The notes: a model not told the origin generated them from the letters alone. A stretch of 64,000 nt of DNA from Synoicihabitans lomoniglobus (GCF_029023725.1 NZ_CP119075.1:3405501-3469500); one strand, 5' to 3'; counted from the stretch's first letter, positions 45,999 to 54,894 are shown. Numbers and translations are program-made.

Positions 45999-46792
45999 AA
46001 AATACTCTCTCGGTGATGCTTGAGCCCATCGAGCGAGGGCTCTGCTAACTGGTGCGGCATCTGAACTGTGCTTCCTTCGAATGCTCCAAAGTTTTGTTCG
46101 AGTAACTTGTGAGGAAAGTGCGCTTTGAGCTTCGGGCTCAATACAACTCGAAGTTTTTCGTCCAAAGTGATGAGGCCCGAATCGAAAGCTGAATCATGTA
46201 AAGTGGACAAGCAGAGACCGTTGCTGGGGTCGAGGCGATGCTGCGGAAATTGACTCCAAGGTCGAATGTGACTCGCCACTAACAATCGCGGTATTTCGAT
46301 GCCCGAGATGCAGCATCGAATCCCATAAGCATTGAGGAGCGTTTGCCGGAAATACTGCTGACCTCGACGCTGTTTCGTTACCGCGAGTGTCTCGGTTTCG
46401 CCGCTTGAAGTGCGATCGACCACAAGGCGGACTGCACGCCTCTCCAGCAAATCGACCTCTCGTGATATATCCGTGGTGAACAGATCATGCAAAAGGGACT
46501 CACTTTCCGGAGCCAAAGTATCGAGATCGTCGAAAAACTCAGCCCACGCCTCCCGATCTTTTCGAGATGCACCACTCAGGCCCTTGATTCCGCGCTTCTG
46601 CAACAAAGGGTCAAGCGACGCGAAATTCCCCAACTTCATGGCAAGACTGCTGGCCGAACGTCCCATTTTCGAGGCGATCTCGGCAATGAGCGGAGTGCGT
46701 TGGTCCAGTTTCGAAAACGGGAGCTTTCCGTAAACATTCAGCGCGATGAGACGATGCTCGCGCGTCCAAGGAACCGTGACTGCTCGTGCCAT
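45989..46792 (-). CDS. HNH endonuclease-domain protein
   Basis: A 267-residue protein. The N-terminal half is helical (WTREHRLIALNVYGKLPFSK; IASKMGRSASSLAMKLGNFA), a nucleic-acid-binding-like part. The C-terminal half holds an HNH_2-like nuclease core: RQTLLNAYGIRCCISGIEIP, VASHIRPWSQFPQHRLDPSN, GLCLSTLHDSAFD. The H in ASHIRPW, N in DPSNGLCL and H in STLHDSAF are the expected active-site residues. Such proteins occur as stand-alone restriction-like nucleases. Base composition is lower in GC than the flanking genes, so it is probably transferred. ATG at 46792 is used. Confidence 0.8.
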   Translation of the reverse strand: MARAVTVPWTREHRLIALNVYGKLPFSKLDQRTPLIAEIASKMGRSASSLAMKLGNFASLDPLLQKRGIKGLSGASRKDREAWAEFFDDLDTLAPESESLLHDLFTTDISREVDLLERRAVRLVVDRTSSGETETLAVTKQRRGQQYFRQTLLNAYGIRCCISGIEIPRLLVASHIRPWSQFPQHRLDPSNGLCLSTLHDSAFDSGLITLDEKLRVVLSPKLKAHFPHKLLEQNFGAFEGSTVQMPHQLAEPSLDGLKHHRESIFQS

Positions 46793-46884
46793 TTTGGGAA
46801 TGCTGGTGAATTCCAACGCAAAAGCGAAGACAGGTATTTAGCAATTTTACTTTCCTCGGGCCGACTACCTGGCCAGGTGAACTA

Positions 46885-46897
46885 ACCCATTATGGGT
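46885..46897. promoter_or_regulatory. Palindrome across the start codon of the 186-residue gene
   Basis: ACCCAT-T-ATGGGT forms a perfect 13-bp palindrome whose right arm includes the ATG at 46892. Its layout (arms around a single T) resembles the core of the 21-bp palindrome family but the sequence differs. Confidence 0.4.
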
Positions 46898-47452
46898 AAA
46901 ACCTACACGATTCGTTTGGAGTCGAACGACCTCGGCCAAGTCTTGGATGGACTGCGTTGCCGCGCTGAAGCTTGGCGAGGAACTTTGCAGTATCACGAGA
47001 CTGGAACCACTCCCCACAAAACATTCGCAATCGAGGAATCCCGCGACGCCAACGAAGCACGCGGTCTCACCGATTGCTATGACCGACTGGTTACCGAGAT
47101 CGAACGGCAAATCAGAGCACAGCAAAAACAAGATCATACGCCCGCATCTGACTTAGTGAAGAATTTGCCCCCTCCATCAGTCTCCGACGGGTTTTGCATA
47201 TTTATCGACACGATTTTTGAGGGTAAAACTGTCGCGGTGACCGACGAATCGGATCGTCCGTGCATCTTCAACTCTGAGCACGAAGGGCATATTGAAATCG
47301 TCGAAGGTTTGATGACTCGGCTTCAACAGTTTCTGGACGGAGAACGCGAATTTGATGACGCCACCACGATCGACGAATATGTGGAGCAAGTTCACAAACG
47401 GTCCGACGGCACACTGGTCGACAAAAAAGGAAATTCGCTCTTCGGAGGATGA
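46892..47452 (+). CDS. Unknown protein, partner candidate of the HNH nuclease
   Basis: A 186-residue acidic soluble protein. Residues 1-75 (LDGLRCRAEAWRGTLQYHET; FAIEESRDANEARGLTDCYD; RLVTEIERQIRAQ) resemble a small family of helical proteins known only as hypothetical. The C-terminal part (FCIFIDTIFEGKTVAVTDES; IFNSEHEGHIEIVEGL) is not recognised. It is divergent from the HNH gene with 99 bp between starts, so the two could share a control region. No known immunity domain is visible. Confidence 0.6.
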   Translation: MGKTYTIRLESNDLGQVLDGLRCRAEAWRGTLQYHETGTTPHKTFAIEESRDANEARGLTDCYDRLVTEIERQIRAQQKQDHTPASDLVKNLPPPSVSDGFCIFIDTIFEGKTVAVTDESDRPCIFNSEHEGHIEIVEGLMTRLQQFLDGEREFDDATTIDEYVEQVHKRSDGTLVDKKGNSLFGG

Positions 47453-47870
47453 CCGGACATGACCGATGCTCTCCCTCCCCGATTTCTGTGCCCTTTTGTG
47501 TGATTTGCTTCCTCCGCCGCCCGAGGTGCACCCGCTTCGTTGCCTCCCGCACGCGGGAGGCGCGTCCTTCTATCCAAGTCCGCACCCTCTTCGCGCTCTC
47601 GCGCTAGGTGATGGGCAAAAACCAACAGGCTGACCGCTCAGACGGTGCCGCCTCCTCTACCGCTTCAGACGCATTGGACTTTTACCAACCTCAACCTCCT
47701 GATTTTCGTGCTCTTTCGTGTATTTAGTGGGCAAAACAGCGGGCTGACGGCTCTGTTCCCCTCCGTTTCCTCCTGTAAAACAAAACCAGCAAGCTGACTT
47801 ATCGCGACATGCTTGAATTACATTTGATTTCCCCCATTGACAATCAATTCATAGCGACCACGTTTTTCGT
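47453..47870. repeat. Intergenic region with remnants of dispersed repeats
   Basis: Two decayed copies of the tail motif occur: CAAAAACCAACAGGCTGACC near 47617-47636, and GGGCAAAACAGCGGGCTGAC near 47731 followed by CTCCGTTTCCTCCTGTAAAA and CCAGCAAGCTGAC. Fragments of a CTCTTTCGTGTATTT-type arm lie at 47711. The last 60 bp hold a TTGACA hexamer (47837-47842) that may belong to the brnT promoter. No gene is seen. Confidence 0.6.
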
Positions 47871-48149
47871 GTGCTGTTTGAGTGGGATGAGCGAAAAGCG
47901 ACTGCCAATCTCGCCAAGCATCATATCGCATTCGACCAAGCCATCACTGTTTTTAAAGATCCCAACCGGCTCACCTACGCGGACCACCGCACCGACTATG
48001 GAGAACCTCGCCACAACACCGTCGGTATCATGGATGAAGTCGTTGTGCTCTGCGTTACGCACACGAATCGCGCCGACGTCACACGCCTGATTTCCGCCCG
48101 TCCTGCCAGTCGCCGAGAAAGGAAACTCTATCATGCCCACTGTCCGTAA
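47871..48149 (+). CDS. brnT: BrnT-family ribonuclease toxin
   Basis: A 92-residue RelE-like toxin: LFEWDERKATANLAKHHIAF and the signature end LISARPASRRERKLY. BrnT cuts RNA and is neutralised by BrnA. The GTG at 47871 gives the standard family start (x-F-E-W-D-E). Its stop lies 17 bp inside the antitoxin gene. Confidence 0.88.
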   Translation: MLFEWDERKATANLAKHHIAFDQAITVFKDPNRLTYADHRTDYGEPRHNTVGIMDEVVVLCVTHTNRADVTRLISARPASRRERKLYHAHCP

Positions 48150-48447
48150 ATCTCTCGATCAAGCCCGTCCTCTCTCCGCAAAACAGCGGACCCGGTTGAG
48201 TCGTATCGCCGACAAGGACATCGATTTTTCGGATACCCCCGAAATCACCGCTGCGGCCATCCAACTGGGCAGAATCAAATTGGTCGGTCGCGGCGGTGTT
48301 CGTCCCGGCGCGGGCCGCAAGCCCTCCGGACGCAAACCCGTGAGTTTACGTCTCAAGCCTTCCACCATCGAGGGACTCCATAGACAGGCCAAAAAAGAGG
48401 GTAAAACGATTTCAGAAGTCGCCGAAAACAGACTCCTCGCCCGGTAG
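48133..48447 (+). CDS. brnA: BrnA-family antitoxin
   Basis: A 104-residue protein at the position expected for BrnA. The middle is GKPSGRKP-like and very basic (RGGVRPGAGRKPSGRKP), and the C-terminal SLRLKPSTIEGLHRQAKKEG resembles the ribbon-helix-helix DNA-binding part. BrnA normally represses the operon together with BrnT. Overlap with brnT 17 bp; the module appears intact. Confidence 0.8.
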   Translation: MPTVRKSLDQARPLSAKQRTRLSRIADKDIDFSDTPEITAAAIQLGRIKLVGRGGVRPGAGRKPSGRKPVSLRLKPSTIEGLHRQAKKEGKTISEVAENRLLAR

Positions 48448-48929
48448 AGTGCGTAACACCTCCCGCTTCGTCTACTCGTGGGTCATTGCTAGCGAAGACC
48501 GCATCCACCACACTGCGGCATTCGCAAGCGAACGCCCTACCCAAGAACATGTATTTGACACGGACGTCGCTCGCGTATCCCAGCGACTGGCGAGCCACGA
48601 GGAAAACCCATCTTCCGCCATTTAACGCACCGAAATGAACGCACGTTTGCGGTCACGAACCTGATTCCAATCGTTCGGACCGGTTGATTTTACACCGAGA
48701 GTGCAATGCTCGCAGAGCCGCGGTCGTCTGATTCTCGGCGGACTTCTCGGCCTTCGTGTAAAGCCCGAGAACAGATCCAATGGCTGTGGTTTGGAGTGTA
48801 GGATTTATCACTCCCAGTTTCCGGGTTTTTCCGTGTGGTTCCGGGGGCAAAACAACGAGCTGACGGCTCTGTTACCCTCGGTTTCCTCCTGTAAAACGAT
48901 ACCGCCAGACTGACCGGCACCGACCCTGG
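48448..48929. repeat. Intergenic region with REP and dispersed-repeat tail
   Basis: A REP in minus orientation (GGCATTCGCAAGCGAACGCC then CTAC) lies at 48517-48540, followed by a GACGTCGCTCGCG remnant. Near 48845-48915 a copy of the tail motif appears: GGGCAAAACAACGAGCTGAC, then GGTTTCCTCCTGTAAAAC and CCGCCAGACTGACC. The middle, 48610-48840, holds nothing recognisable. Confidence 0.6.
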
Positions 48930-49556
48930 CTAGCCCATCTTGCCGTGCTTGTTGCTGGCGTCGCGCGTGGGGAGTTCCAGGGTGCTGCCGGTGATCAGGC
49001 TCGCGATGATCGGCAGACCACAGACCACAACGGCCGGGACGAGCCAAAGCGGGCGTTCTCCCAACAACAATCCGAGACCGGCCACACCCACCAGGGCCGT
49101 GACGAAAAACGCGGCAAAACTGCGAAAGGCGAACAGACCCGTCACCCCCGCGATCAGGCCCACCAGCGCCACCGGCCACGTGAGCAGGGCAAACAGCATG
49201 CCCGCCACAAACCCGATGGGCGCGAGCAGCACGTGCTCTTCGCGACGGGTGTAAAGCTGGCTGATAATGCCGAGCCCGAGCACCACCATCAGCAGCGCGT
49301 AGTCGGGCTTGGGCACGTAGGCCCAGAGGTCGGAGGTCAGCGTGAGACTGATCTTCACCAGCAGGGCCCCGAGGTAGCCGCGCGCCGGATCAAGCCAGAG
49401 TGAAGGCACCCACCACCACGGGCGGTGGTGTCGACGGCTGTCGAGATTGTTGAAACTGTCGAACGTGCGCAGCTGCACCACCGTCGACAGAAAACTGTTG
49501 GCCGGAATCAGGAGCAACAGCGCTCCCGGCACCAACAGTGACCACGCAATGGTCAT
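48930..49556 (-). CDS. Polytopic membrane protein of unknown function
   Basis: A 208-residue protein with about five membrane segments (LLVPGALLLLIPANSFLS; ALLMVVLGLGIISQL; IGFVAGMLFALLTWPVALVG; LVGVAGLGLLLGER; LVPAVVVCGLPIIASL). The ATG at 49556 shares one base with the rpoZ stop (TGATG), so it is translationally coupled to rpoZ. Function not recognised. Confidence 0.7.
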   Translation of the reverse strand: MTIAWSLLVPGALLLLIPANSFLSTVVQLRTFDSFNNLDSRRHHRPWWWVPSLWLDPARGYLGALLVKISLTLTSDLWAYVPKPDYALLMVVLGLGIISQLYTRREEHVLLAPIGFVAGMLFALLTWPVALVGLIAGVTGLFAFRSFAAFFVTALVGVAGLGLLLGERPLWLVPAVVVCGLPIIASLITGSTLELPTRDASNKHGKMG

Positions 49557-49771
49557 CAAGTCCCGCTGCGCTCGTCGGGGGCCAACTCGTAGTTGATTTT
49601 GCCCTCCACGATCTCGCGCAAAGCCATGTCTTCCAGAGAGAGTTTCTCCAACGACTCGATCAGCGGACGGCTGCCGCGACGGAGTTGTTTCACGCGACGG
49701 GAAACCAAGTTCACCAACAGGTTGGGATCGTCAATAACGCGGCAGGCGGCATCCAAGTAGTCTTGTCTCAT
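49556..49771 (-). CDS. rpoZ: RNA polymerase omega subunit
   Basis: A 71-residue protein matching RpoZ: NLLVNLVSRRVKQLRRGSRP, then LIESLEKLSLEDMALREIVE and GKINYEL. Omega helps assemble and stabilise core RNA polymerase. The C-terminal KINYEL segment and short length are typical. It is the first gene of a two-gene unit with the membrane protein. Confidence 0.85.
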   Translation of the reverse strand: MRQDYLDAACRVIDDPNLLVNLVSRRVKQLRRGSRPLIESLEKLSLEDMALREIVEGKINYELAPDERSGT

Positions 49772-50066
49772 AGTGGAATTAAGAACGCTAAATACCTGCC
49801 GCGCCCGACACGATCACTAACTGCAAAGAGCACCGTCTGCGTTGCGCCAACAAACACTTAGGAAAGAAATAAACCACGGCGACGCTGTTTTTTTAACCAC
49901 AGATGGACACAGATGGCTTCGCTACCGCTACGCATTGGAACCAGAAATCGTGGCTTAATATCACGTGGATTCGGATCTGTGTTAATCTGTGTCCATCTTG
50001 TCTACCGAAGCCTTGGCGAAGGAGAATCTGTGGTTAAAAAACCAGCAGGCTGATAGGTTCTGTGGT
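49772..50066. repeat. AACCACAGATGG-family inverted repeat, copy D with nested insert
   Basis: From 49888: TTTTTTTTAACCACAGATGG and ACACAGATG form the left arm. A GCTTCGCTACCGCTACGC insert and the outer repeat come next, then CCGAAGCCTTGGCGAAGGAG and the right arm AATCTGTGGTTAAAAAACC with CAGCAGGCTGATAGG (to 50056). The insert pair GCTTCGCTACCG / CCGAAGCC is a second, inner inverted repeat. Confidence 0.7.
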
Positions 50067-51896
50067 TCAGCTCCCTTTTTCGAAGGCGGCTTGCAGGGCT
50101 TCGAGTTCTTCCCAGCGGGTGAAGGCGGCGGCGGACTCGGATTCGATCGCTTCAAGACGCGCTTTCAGGGCCGGGACTTCCGTGGCGCGTTCGGTGTAGA
50201 GCGTGGGGTCGCCGAGTTGCGCGGTGAGTTTGGCCTGCTCGGCATCGAGCGCTTCGATCTTCGTCGGCAGCTCCTCCAGCTCGCGCTTTTCGTTGCTGTT
50301 CAACTTGCGCGGCTTGGGCGCGCTTTTGATGCCGCCGGCGACTTGCGACTTGGCCGATGAGGACGAGGCCGTCGCCGCCGGGGCGGGCGCGTTGCGGGCG
50401 CGCTCGGCCACGTAGTCGGAGTAGCCGCCGACGTATTCGGACCACCGACCATTGCCTTCGGTGACAAGCGTCGTCGTCACGACGTTGTCCAGAAAATCAC
50501 GATCGTGGCTCACCAGCAGCAGGGTGCCGGTGAATTCGACGAGCAGGTTCTCCAACAGGTCGAGCGTCTCGGCGTCGAGGTCATTGGTGGGTTCGTCGAG
50601 CACCAGCACGTTGGCGGGCTTGGTAAAGAGGCGCGCCAGCAGCAGGCGGTTGCGCTCGCCCCCACTCAGCACTTTGGCGGGCGTGCGCGAGCGGTCGGGC
50701 TCGAACAGGAAATCCTCGAGGTAACTGATGACGTGCTTGCGCTTGCCATCAATGGTCACGAAGTCGCTGCCCTCGCTGACGTTTTCGGCCACCGTCTTGT
50801 TGTCGTCGATCTGGGCGCGGAGTTGGTCGAGATACACGACCTCCTGTTTGGTGCCCTGCTTGAGCTCGCCACCCGTGGGCATGAGTTGACCCAGCAGCAA
50901 TTTGATCAACGTGGTCTTGCCCGCCCCGTTCGGGCCGATGAGGCCAATCTTGTCGCCACGGCTCACCAAAAGGTCGAGGCCGCGCACGAGCGGCGCGCTG
51001 TTCGGATAAGCGAAGTCGATCCCGATGGCCTCGACTACGCGTTGACCGCTGCGCTCGGCCTCGCTGAGCGTGATGGTCGCCTTGCCCGCGACGTCACGAC
51101 GCGCGCGACGCTCGGCGCGCAAACTCTTCAAACGCGTGACGCGACCCTGATCGCGGGTGCGGCGGGCTTTCACGCCGCGGCGGATCCAGGCTTCCTCCTG
51201 CGCCAGCACCTTGTCCTTGAGGGCGCGTTCGCGTTCCTCGACTTCGAGGCGCGCAGCGCGACGCACCAGATAGGTGTCGAAGTCGCAGTCCCAATTGGTA
51301 AGCTCGCCGCGATCGAGTTCGACGATGCGCGTGGCGAGGCGTTTGAGAAACGTGCGATCGTGGGTGACGAAGAACAGCGAGAGTTTCGATTCCAACAGAA
51401 ACGATTCGATCCACTCGATGCTCTCGATATCGAGGTGATTGGTCGGCTCATCCAGGAGCAACAGATCCGGACCGCTGGCCAGCGCCCGTGCCAACAGCAC
51501 GCGGCGTTTCAAGCCACCCGAGAGCGCCGCGAAGTCGGCACCTTGCTCCAGGCGCATGCGGTCGAACAAATCGTCGAGCCGCACATCCTGTTCCCACTCC
51601 TCTTCGTGATCGTGCAATGGTTTGAGCCCGCCGGAAACGACGTCGAAGACCGAGCCGGTGACATCGGTGGGAATCTCCTGCAGCAGGCGCGCCACCCGCA
51701 TGCCCGATTGTTTGGAGATGGAGCCTTGGTCGGGTTTCATCTCGCCCGCGAGCAGCCGCATGAGGGTGGATTTACCCGAGCCATTCCGGCCGACCAAACA
51801 CACACGTTCGCCAGCATCGACTTGGAAATTCACTCCATCGAGCACCGGCGGACCACCGAAGGCATGATGTAGGTCGAGAAGGGTGAGCAATGGCAT
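50067..51896 (-). CDS. uup: ABC-F family ATPase Uup
   Basis: A 609-residue protein with two ATPase domains and no membrane part. First: Walker A VGRNGSGKSTLMRLL, signature LSGGLKRRVLLARAL, Walker B LLLLDEPTNHLD. Linker with EEAWIRRGVKARRTRDQGRV. Second: IGPNGAGKTTLIKLL, LSGGERNRLLLARLF, VLVLDEPTNDLD. The C-terminal coiled coil (LNSNEKRELEELPTKIEALD; AEQAKLTAQLGDPTLY) is characteristic of Uup, which binds DNA or ribosomes and guards against transposon precise excision and ribosome stalling. Confidence 0.92.
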   Translation of the reverse strand: MPLLTLLDLHHAFGGPPVLDGVNFQVDAGERVCLVGRNGSGKSTLMRLLAGEMKPDQGSISKQSGMRVARLLQEIPTDVTGSVFDVVSGGLKPLHDHEEEWEQDVRLDDLFDRMRLEQGADFAALSGGLKRRVLLARALASGPDLLLLDEPTNHLDIESIEWIESFLLESKLSLFFVTHDRTFLKRLATRIVELDRGELTNWDCDFDTYLVRRAARLEVEERERALKDKVLAQEEAWIRRGVKARRTRDQGRVTRLKSLRAERRARRDVAGKATITLSEAERSGQRVVEAIGIDFAYPNSAPLVRGLDLLVSRGDKIGLIGPNGAGKTTLIKLLLGQLMPTGGELKQGTKQEVVYLDQLRAQIDDNKTVAENVSEGSDFVTIDGKRKHVISYLEDFLFEPDRSRTPAKVLSGGERNRLLLARLFTKPANVLVLDEPTNDLDAETLDLLENLLVEFTGTLLLVSHDRDFLDNVVTTTLVTEGNGRWSEYVGGYSDYVAERARNAPAPAATASSSSAKSQVAGGIKSAPKPRKLNSNEKRELEELPTKIEALDAEQAKLTAQLGDPTLYTERATEVPALKARLEAIESESAAAFTRWEELEALQAAFEKGS

Positions 51897-52459
51897 GGTC
51901 GGAGAAGAAAAGGAGCCAACTTGTCAGGTCCAACGCCACCGAGGGAAGCGCAAAGATGTGCGCCCGCTCGATCGCAGAACATCAAAGCCCGCCCCCGACC
52001 ACGCCGCCGCGTTCCGGCATTCGCAAGCGAACGCCCTACCCCAGCACAACGCTCCATCCTAAGGTAGGGGCGTCGCTCGCGACGACCGCACGCGTTCCCC
52101 CCACCACGCTGCCGTGTCCCGGCATTCGCAAGCGAACGCCCTACCCCAGCACAACGCTCCATCCCCACAATCGTTCCCATCCCCACCCGAGCCCCGCCAC
52201 ACGATGCCCCGCCCCATCCGAAGGTAGGGCGGTTTTGCCAAAACCGCCGCTCACATCCAGCCGGAAAACCCCACACCACCCAAATCCCCACGCTCGGGGA
52301 GCCCGCCCTACCAATAACCCCACCCTGCGCCGCGCGCCTCACCGCCAGTGTAACCATTATGGTTACACTTTCACTCCAACGTAGGCCGTCCGCTCGCGGA
52401 CGCTCCCCCGCTCCAACCCCACGGGCTAACTCAACCTGAGCCCCGACATCGGCTCGATA
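51897..52459. repeat. REP cluster and 21-bp palindrome upstream of uup
   Basis: A 563-bp gap. REPs: minus at 52016-52039, plus at 52064-52087 (24 bp between them), minus at 52121-52144, plus at 52224-52248 (GTAGGGCGGTTTTGCCAAAA then CCGCC), minus at 52292-52311 (reads GTAGGGCGGGCTCCCCGAGC on the minus strand), plus at 52381-52403 (GTAGGCCGTCCGCTCGCGGA then CGC). The palindrome copy is at 52348-52368. No gene is seen. Confidence 0.85.
52348..52368. repeat. 21-bp palindrome, copy 4
   Basis: Arms GTGTAACCAT and ATGGTTACAC around a central T, between two REP elements. Confidence 0.85.
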
Positions 52460-54748
52460 TTACGGGGTGCTCCGCCAATACAACTGGCCCGCCACGACGT
52501 CACGCACTTGCCAGGTTCCGGCGTCCACGCGTTCACGCAATGGCGTTTCATCCACTTCACTCGCCTGCCGCCATTCGGGCGTGACCAGCATCGCGAAGGG
52601 TTGATCGCGCTCCAACAACGCCGCGACGCTCAAGTCCGGAGCCGAATCTCCGGACACCGCGTTGACCGGCTCCACCCCACGACAACGTGCATGACCGAGA
52701 TAATTCGCATAAGAAGTCGCACCGTAACCCACCAGAGTGTGCTCGCCTTCCGTCGGCCAAACGTCGCGCAACACCGCCAAGGTATCCCGCACCGGCAACG
52801 GACGACTGCCGGGCTCGAAAACGGACCCGCTCCCAATCCACGCCCCCGCAGTCACAACGCTCACCGTCAATCCCAGCACCGCCAAGCCAGTTCGCCCCCG
52901 CTCCGGCAACCGCGCCCCGCCCCACCGCAACACCGCAGCCCCGATCGCCAGCACCAACGGCACAATCGCCAGCATATACGGGCCTTTCGCGAGCACGACC
53001 AAACCGGGGCCGATCACCACCACCGCGCCCAACGCCGTCACTTCACTCACCCGCCACCACGGCACGTTCGCGTTCGGCGGAGCCCGGCGCCCGGCGGCCA
53101 GCAGCGCCAACGCGCCCGTCGCCCACAGCCCCCAACTCAACGCACGGCGCTCGGGTGCGGGGCGCCACAAATCACGCAGCTCAATCACCGCCCGCCCAAG
53201 ATTCCACTGCACGTGATCGACGATCGCACCGGGATTGCTTTGCCACGCTTCACGCAAGGAGGTCGCGCCCGGAAAGTCCCGGGCCATGATCCGCGGATAT
53301 TCCGCCAATGGATTAAAATTCGGGATATTTTCCACCACCATCGCCCGGACCGCGTAATGTTGTTGAAAGGCAAACCAACCCCGTTTGCCCACCCCGCCGA
53401 GCGAGACATTCGTCGCCACCGTGCCAATACCCATGAGCAGAACCACGCCGATCGCCACCGCGACCATTCGCTCCCTTCGACTTCCGCTCCACGACAACCA
53501 CTCCCTCGCTCGGCCGCCTCGCCGCCGCCACATCACGACGACGCCCACGATGAGAAACGGCACCACGAACTGGTAGTCCTGACGCATCCCGACCGCCCAC
53601 GCCAACGGCGCCAGCGCCACCACCGGCCACCGATCCACCAACCACAACGCGACCAAAAACCACATCCACGCCGCCTGATAAACCAACAACGGATACTCGG
53701 TGTGAAACCACGATCCGCCCCACGCCAATGCCACCGCCGCCGCCGCCGGCCAGCACTGCCACCACCGCGCCAACAAGAGATACAACATCAGCACACCCCC
53801 GATTTTGATGAAATAGTGATGACGATAAATCGCACGCTCCACTGAGCCTCCCATTCCGACCAAACCGTATTGCACCGCGTAGCTCGGCCCCGTGTGCAGA
53901 TCCCCCAACGGACCGCCTACCGGCAGCCACTCGATGCCGCGCGCTGCGTAGTTGGTTTCATCCCACATCGGCAAATCGAGGGTCTCGCTCAAACCGCGCA
54001 TGGCCCACCATTGCCCCGCCCCCACCACCACCGCGCCCAACAAAACCGCCCGCGGCGTCGCGCTGCGATAAACCGTCATAGCGACCGCCCCCGTCCGTCC
54101 TCCGACACGTCCGACCCGTCGAGTCCAACCCACCAGGTCCACGCGCGGATGCCACGCCGCCGGCTGGCGGCGCACCCAGCCCCAGAACACAATCACCCCC
54201 AACACCACCACGCCTTCCGGCCACGGCCAGCGCGGCTGCCCCACCCGCAGCGGCGCGCCGAGTTCGAGCATCACCTGTGCGTCATCGGCATCGGCCAAGG
54301 TCTCTGCCACGAAGGCGTCACCTTCGATCCGCCACGCCGCGATCTGATGACGCGGCGTGACCGCACTCAGCGGGAATCTCGCGATCGTGCGTCCCGTCGC
54401 CGATTCCAACCATGGCGCTTTCAGTGCGAACGTGCCGGGCGTGAGCAAGGGATCAAAACGCAACACCTGCACCGGCACGCGAGGTAACGGAAATCCCACT
54501 ACACGCCAGTCCGGCGAACCCTCCAACTGCCGCACCGCCTGGTCGCCGTGCCACAAGCCGCGCCCGATATCGTAGTAAACGTGGGCCTCCGCCGCCCGTT
54601 CGATCCGCACCGGAATCATCAGACGGTTCGGTCCCGCTTGATCGCGCTGCGCCCGCACCGTCGACCAGCCCGTCCACGCGACCACCGCCACCACGGCGAA
54701 CGGCAGCAAGACGGACAACCCGCGAAGGACGCGATCGGGGAGCAACAT
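52460..54748 (-). CDS. Large polytopic membrane protein, possible GT-C glycosyltransferase
   Basis: A 762-residue protein with an N-terminal helix (LSVLLPFAVVAVVAWTGW), a periplasmic beta-rich domain of about 150 residues, then about ten membrane helices (GVVVLGVIVFWGW; VLLGAVVVGAGQWWA; AVALAWGGSW; WFLVALWLVDRW; VALAPLAWAVG; VVPFLIVGVVVMW; ATGALALLAA) and a final soluble part (LVGYGATSYANYLGHAR). An acidic pair in a loop after the first helices (LDLPMWDETNYAARGIEWLP) resembles the GT-C catalytic loop. The lipid-linked sugar substrate is unknown. Confidence 0.65.
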   Translation of the reverse strand: MLLPDRVLRGLSVLLPFAVVAVVAWTGWSTVRAQRDQAGPNRLMIPVRIERAAEAHVYYDIGRGLWHGDQAVRQLEGSPDWRVVGFPLPRVPVQVLRFDPLLTPGTFALKAPWLESATGRTIARFPLSAVTPRHQIAAWRIEGDAFVAETLADADDAQVMLELGAPLRVGQPRWPWPEGVVVLGVIVFWGWVRRQPAAWHPRVDLVGWTRRVGRVGGRTGAVAMTVYRSATPRAVLLGAVVVGAGQWWAMRGLSETLDLPMWDETNYAARGIEWLPVGGPLGDLHTGPSYAVQYGLVGMGGSVERAIYRHHYFIKIGGVLMLYLLLARWWQCWPAAAAVALAWGGSWFHTEYPLLVYQAAWMWFLVALWLVDRWPVVALAPLAWAVGMRQDYQFVVPFLIVGVVVMWRRRGGRAREWLSWSGSRRERMVAVAIGVVLLMGIGTVATNVSLGGVGKRGWFAFQQHYAVRAMVVENIPNFNPLAEYPRIMARDFPGATSLREAWQSNPGAIVDHVQWNLGRAVIELRDLWRPAPERRALSWGLWATGALALLAAGRRAPPNANVPWWRVSEVTALGAVVVIGPGLVVLAKGPYMLAIVPLVLAIGAAVLRWGGARLPERGRTGLAVLGLTVSVVTAGAWIGSGSVFEPGSRPLPVRDTLAVLRDVWPTEGEHTLVGYGATSYANYLGHARCRGVEPVNAVSGDSAPDLSVAALLERDQPFAMLVTPEWRQASEVDETPLRERVDAGTWQVRDVVAGQLYWRSTP

Positions 54749-54873
54749 GGGCCGGCACGTTGCCGCCCCGCCCCAGCGGCGTCAAACCCGACAAACGCCC
54801 TCCCATGGAGTCCTCACAAACCGAGCCCCCATCGCCCGTCCGGATCGAATCCCGCCACCCCGTCCCGCTGGAA

Positions 54874-54894
54874 GTGTAACCATTATGGTTACAC
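54874..54894. repeat. 21-bp palindrome, copy 5
   Basis: Arms GTGTAACCAT and ATGGTTACAC around a central T. Confidence 0.85.
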
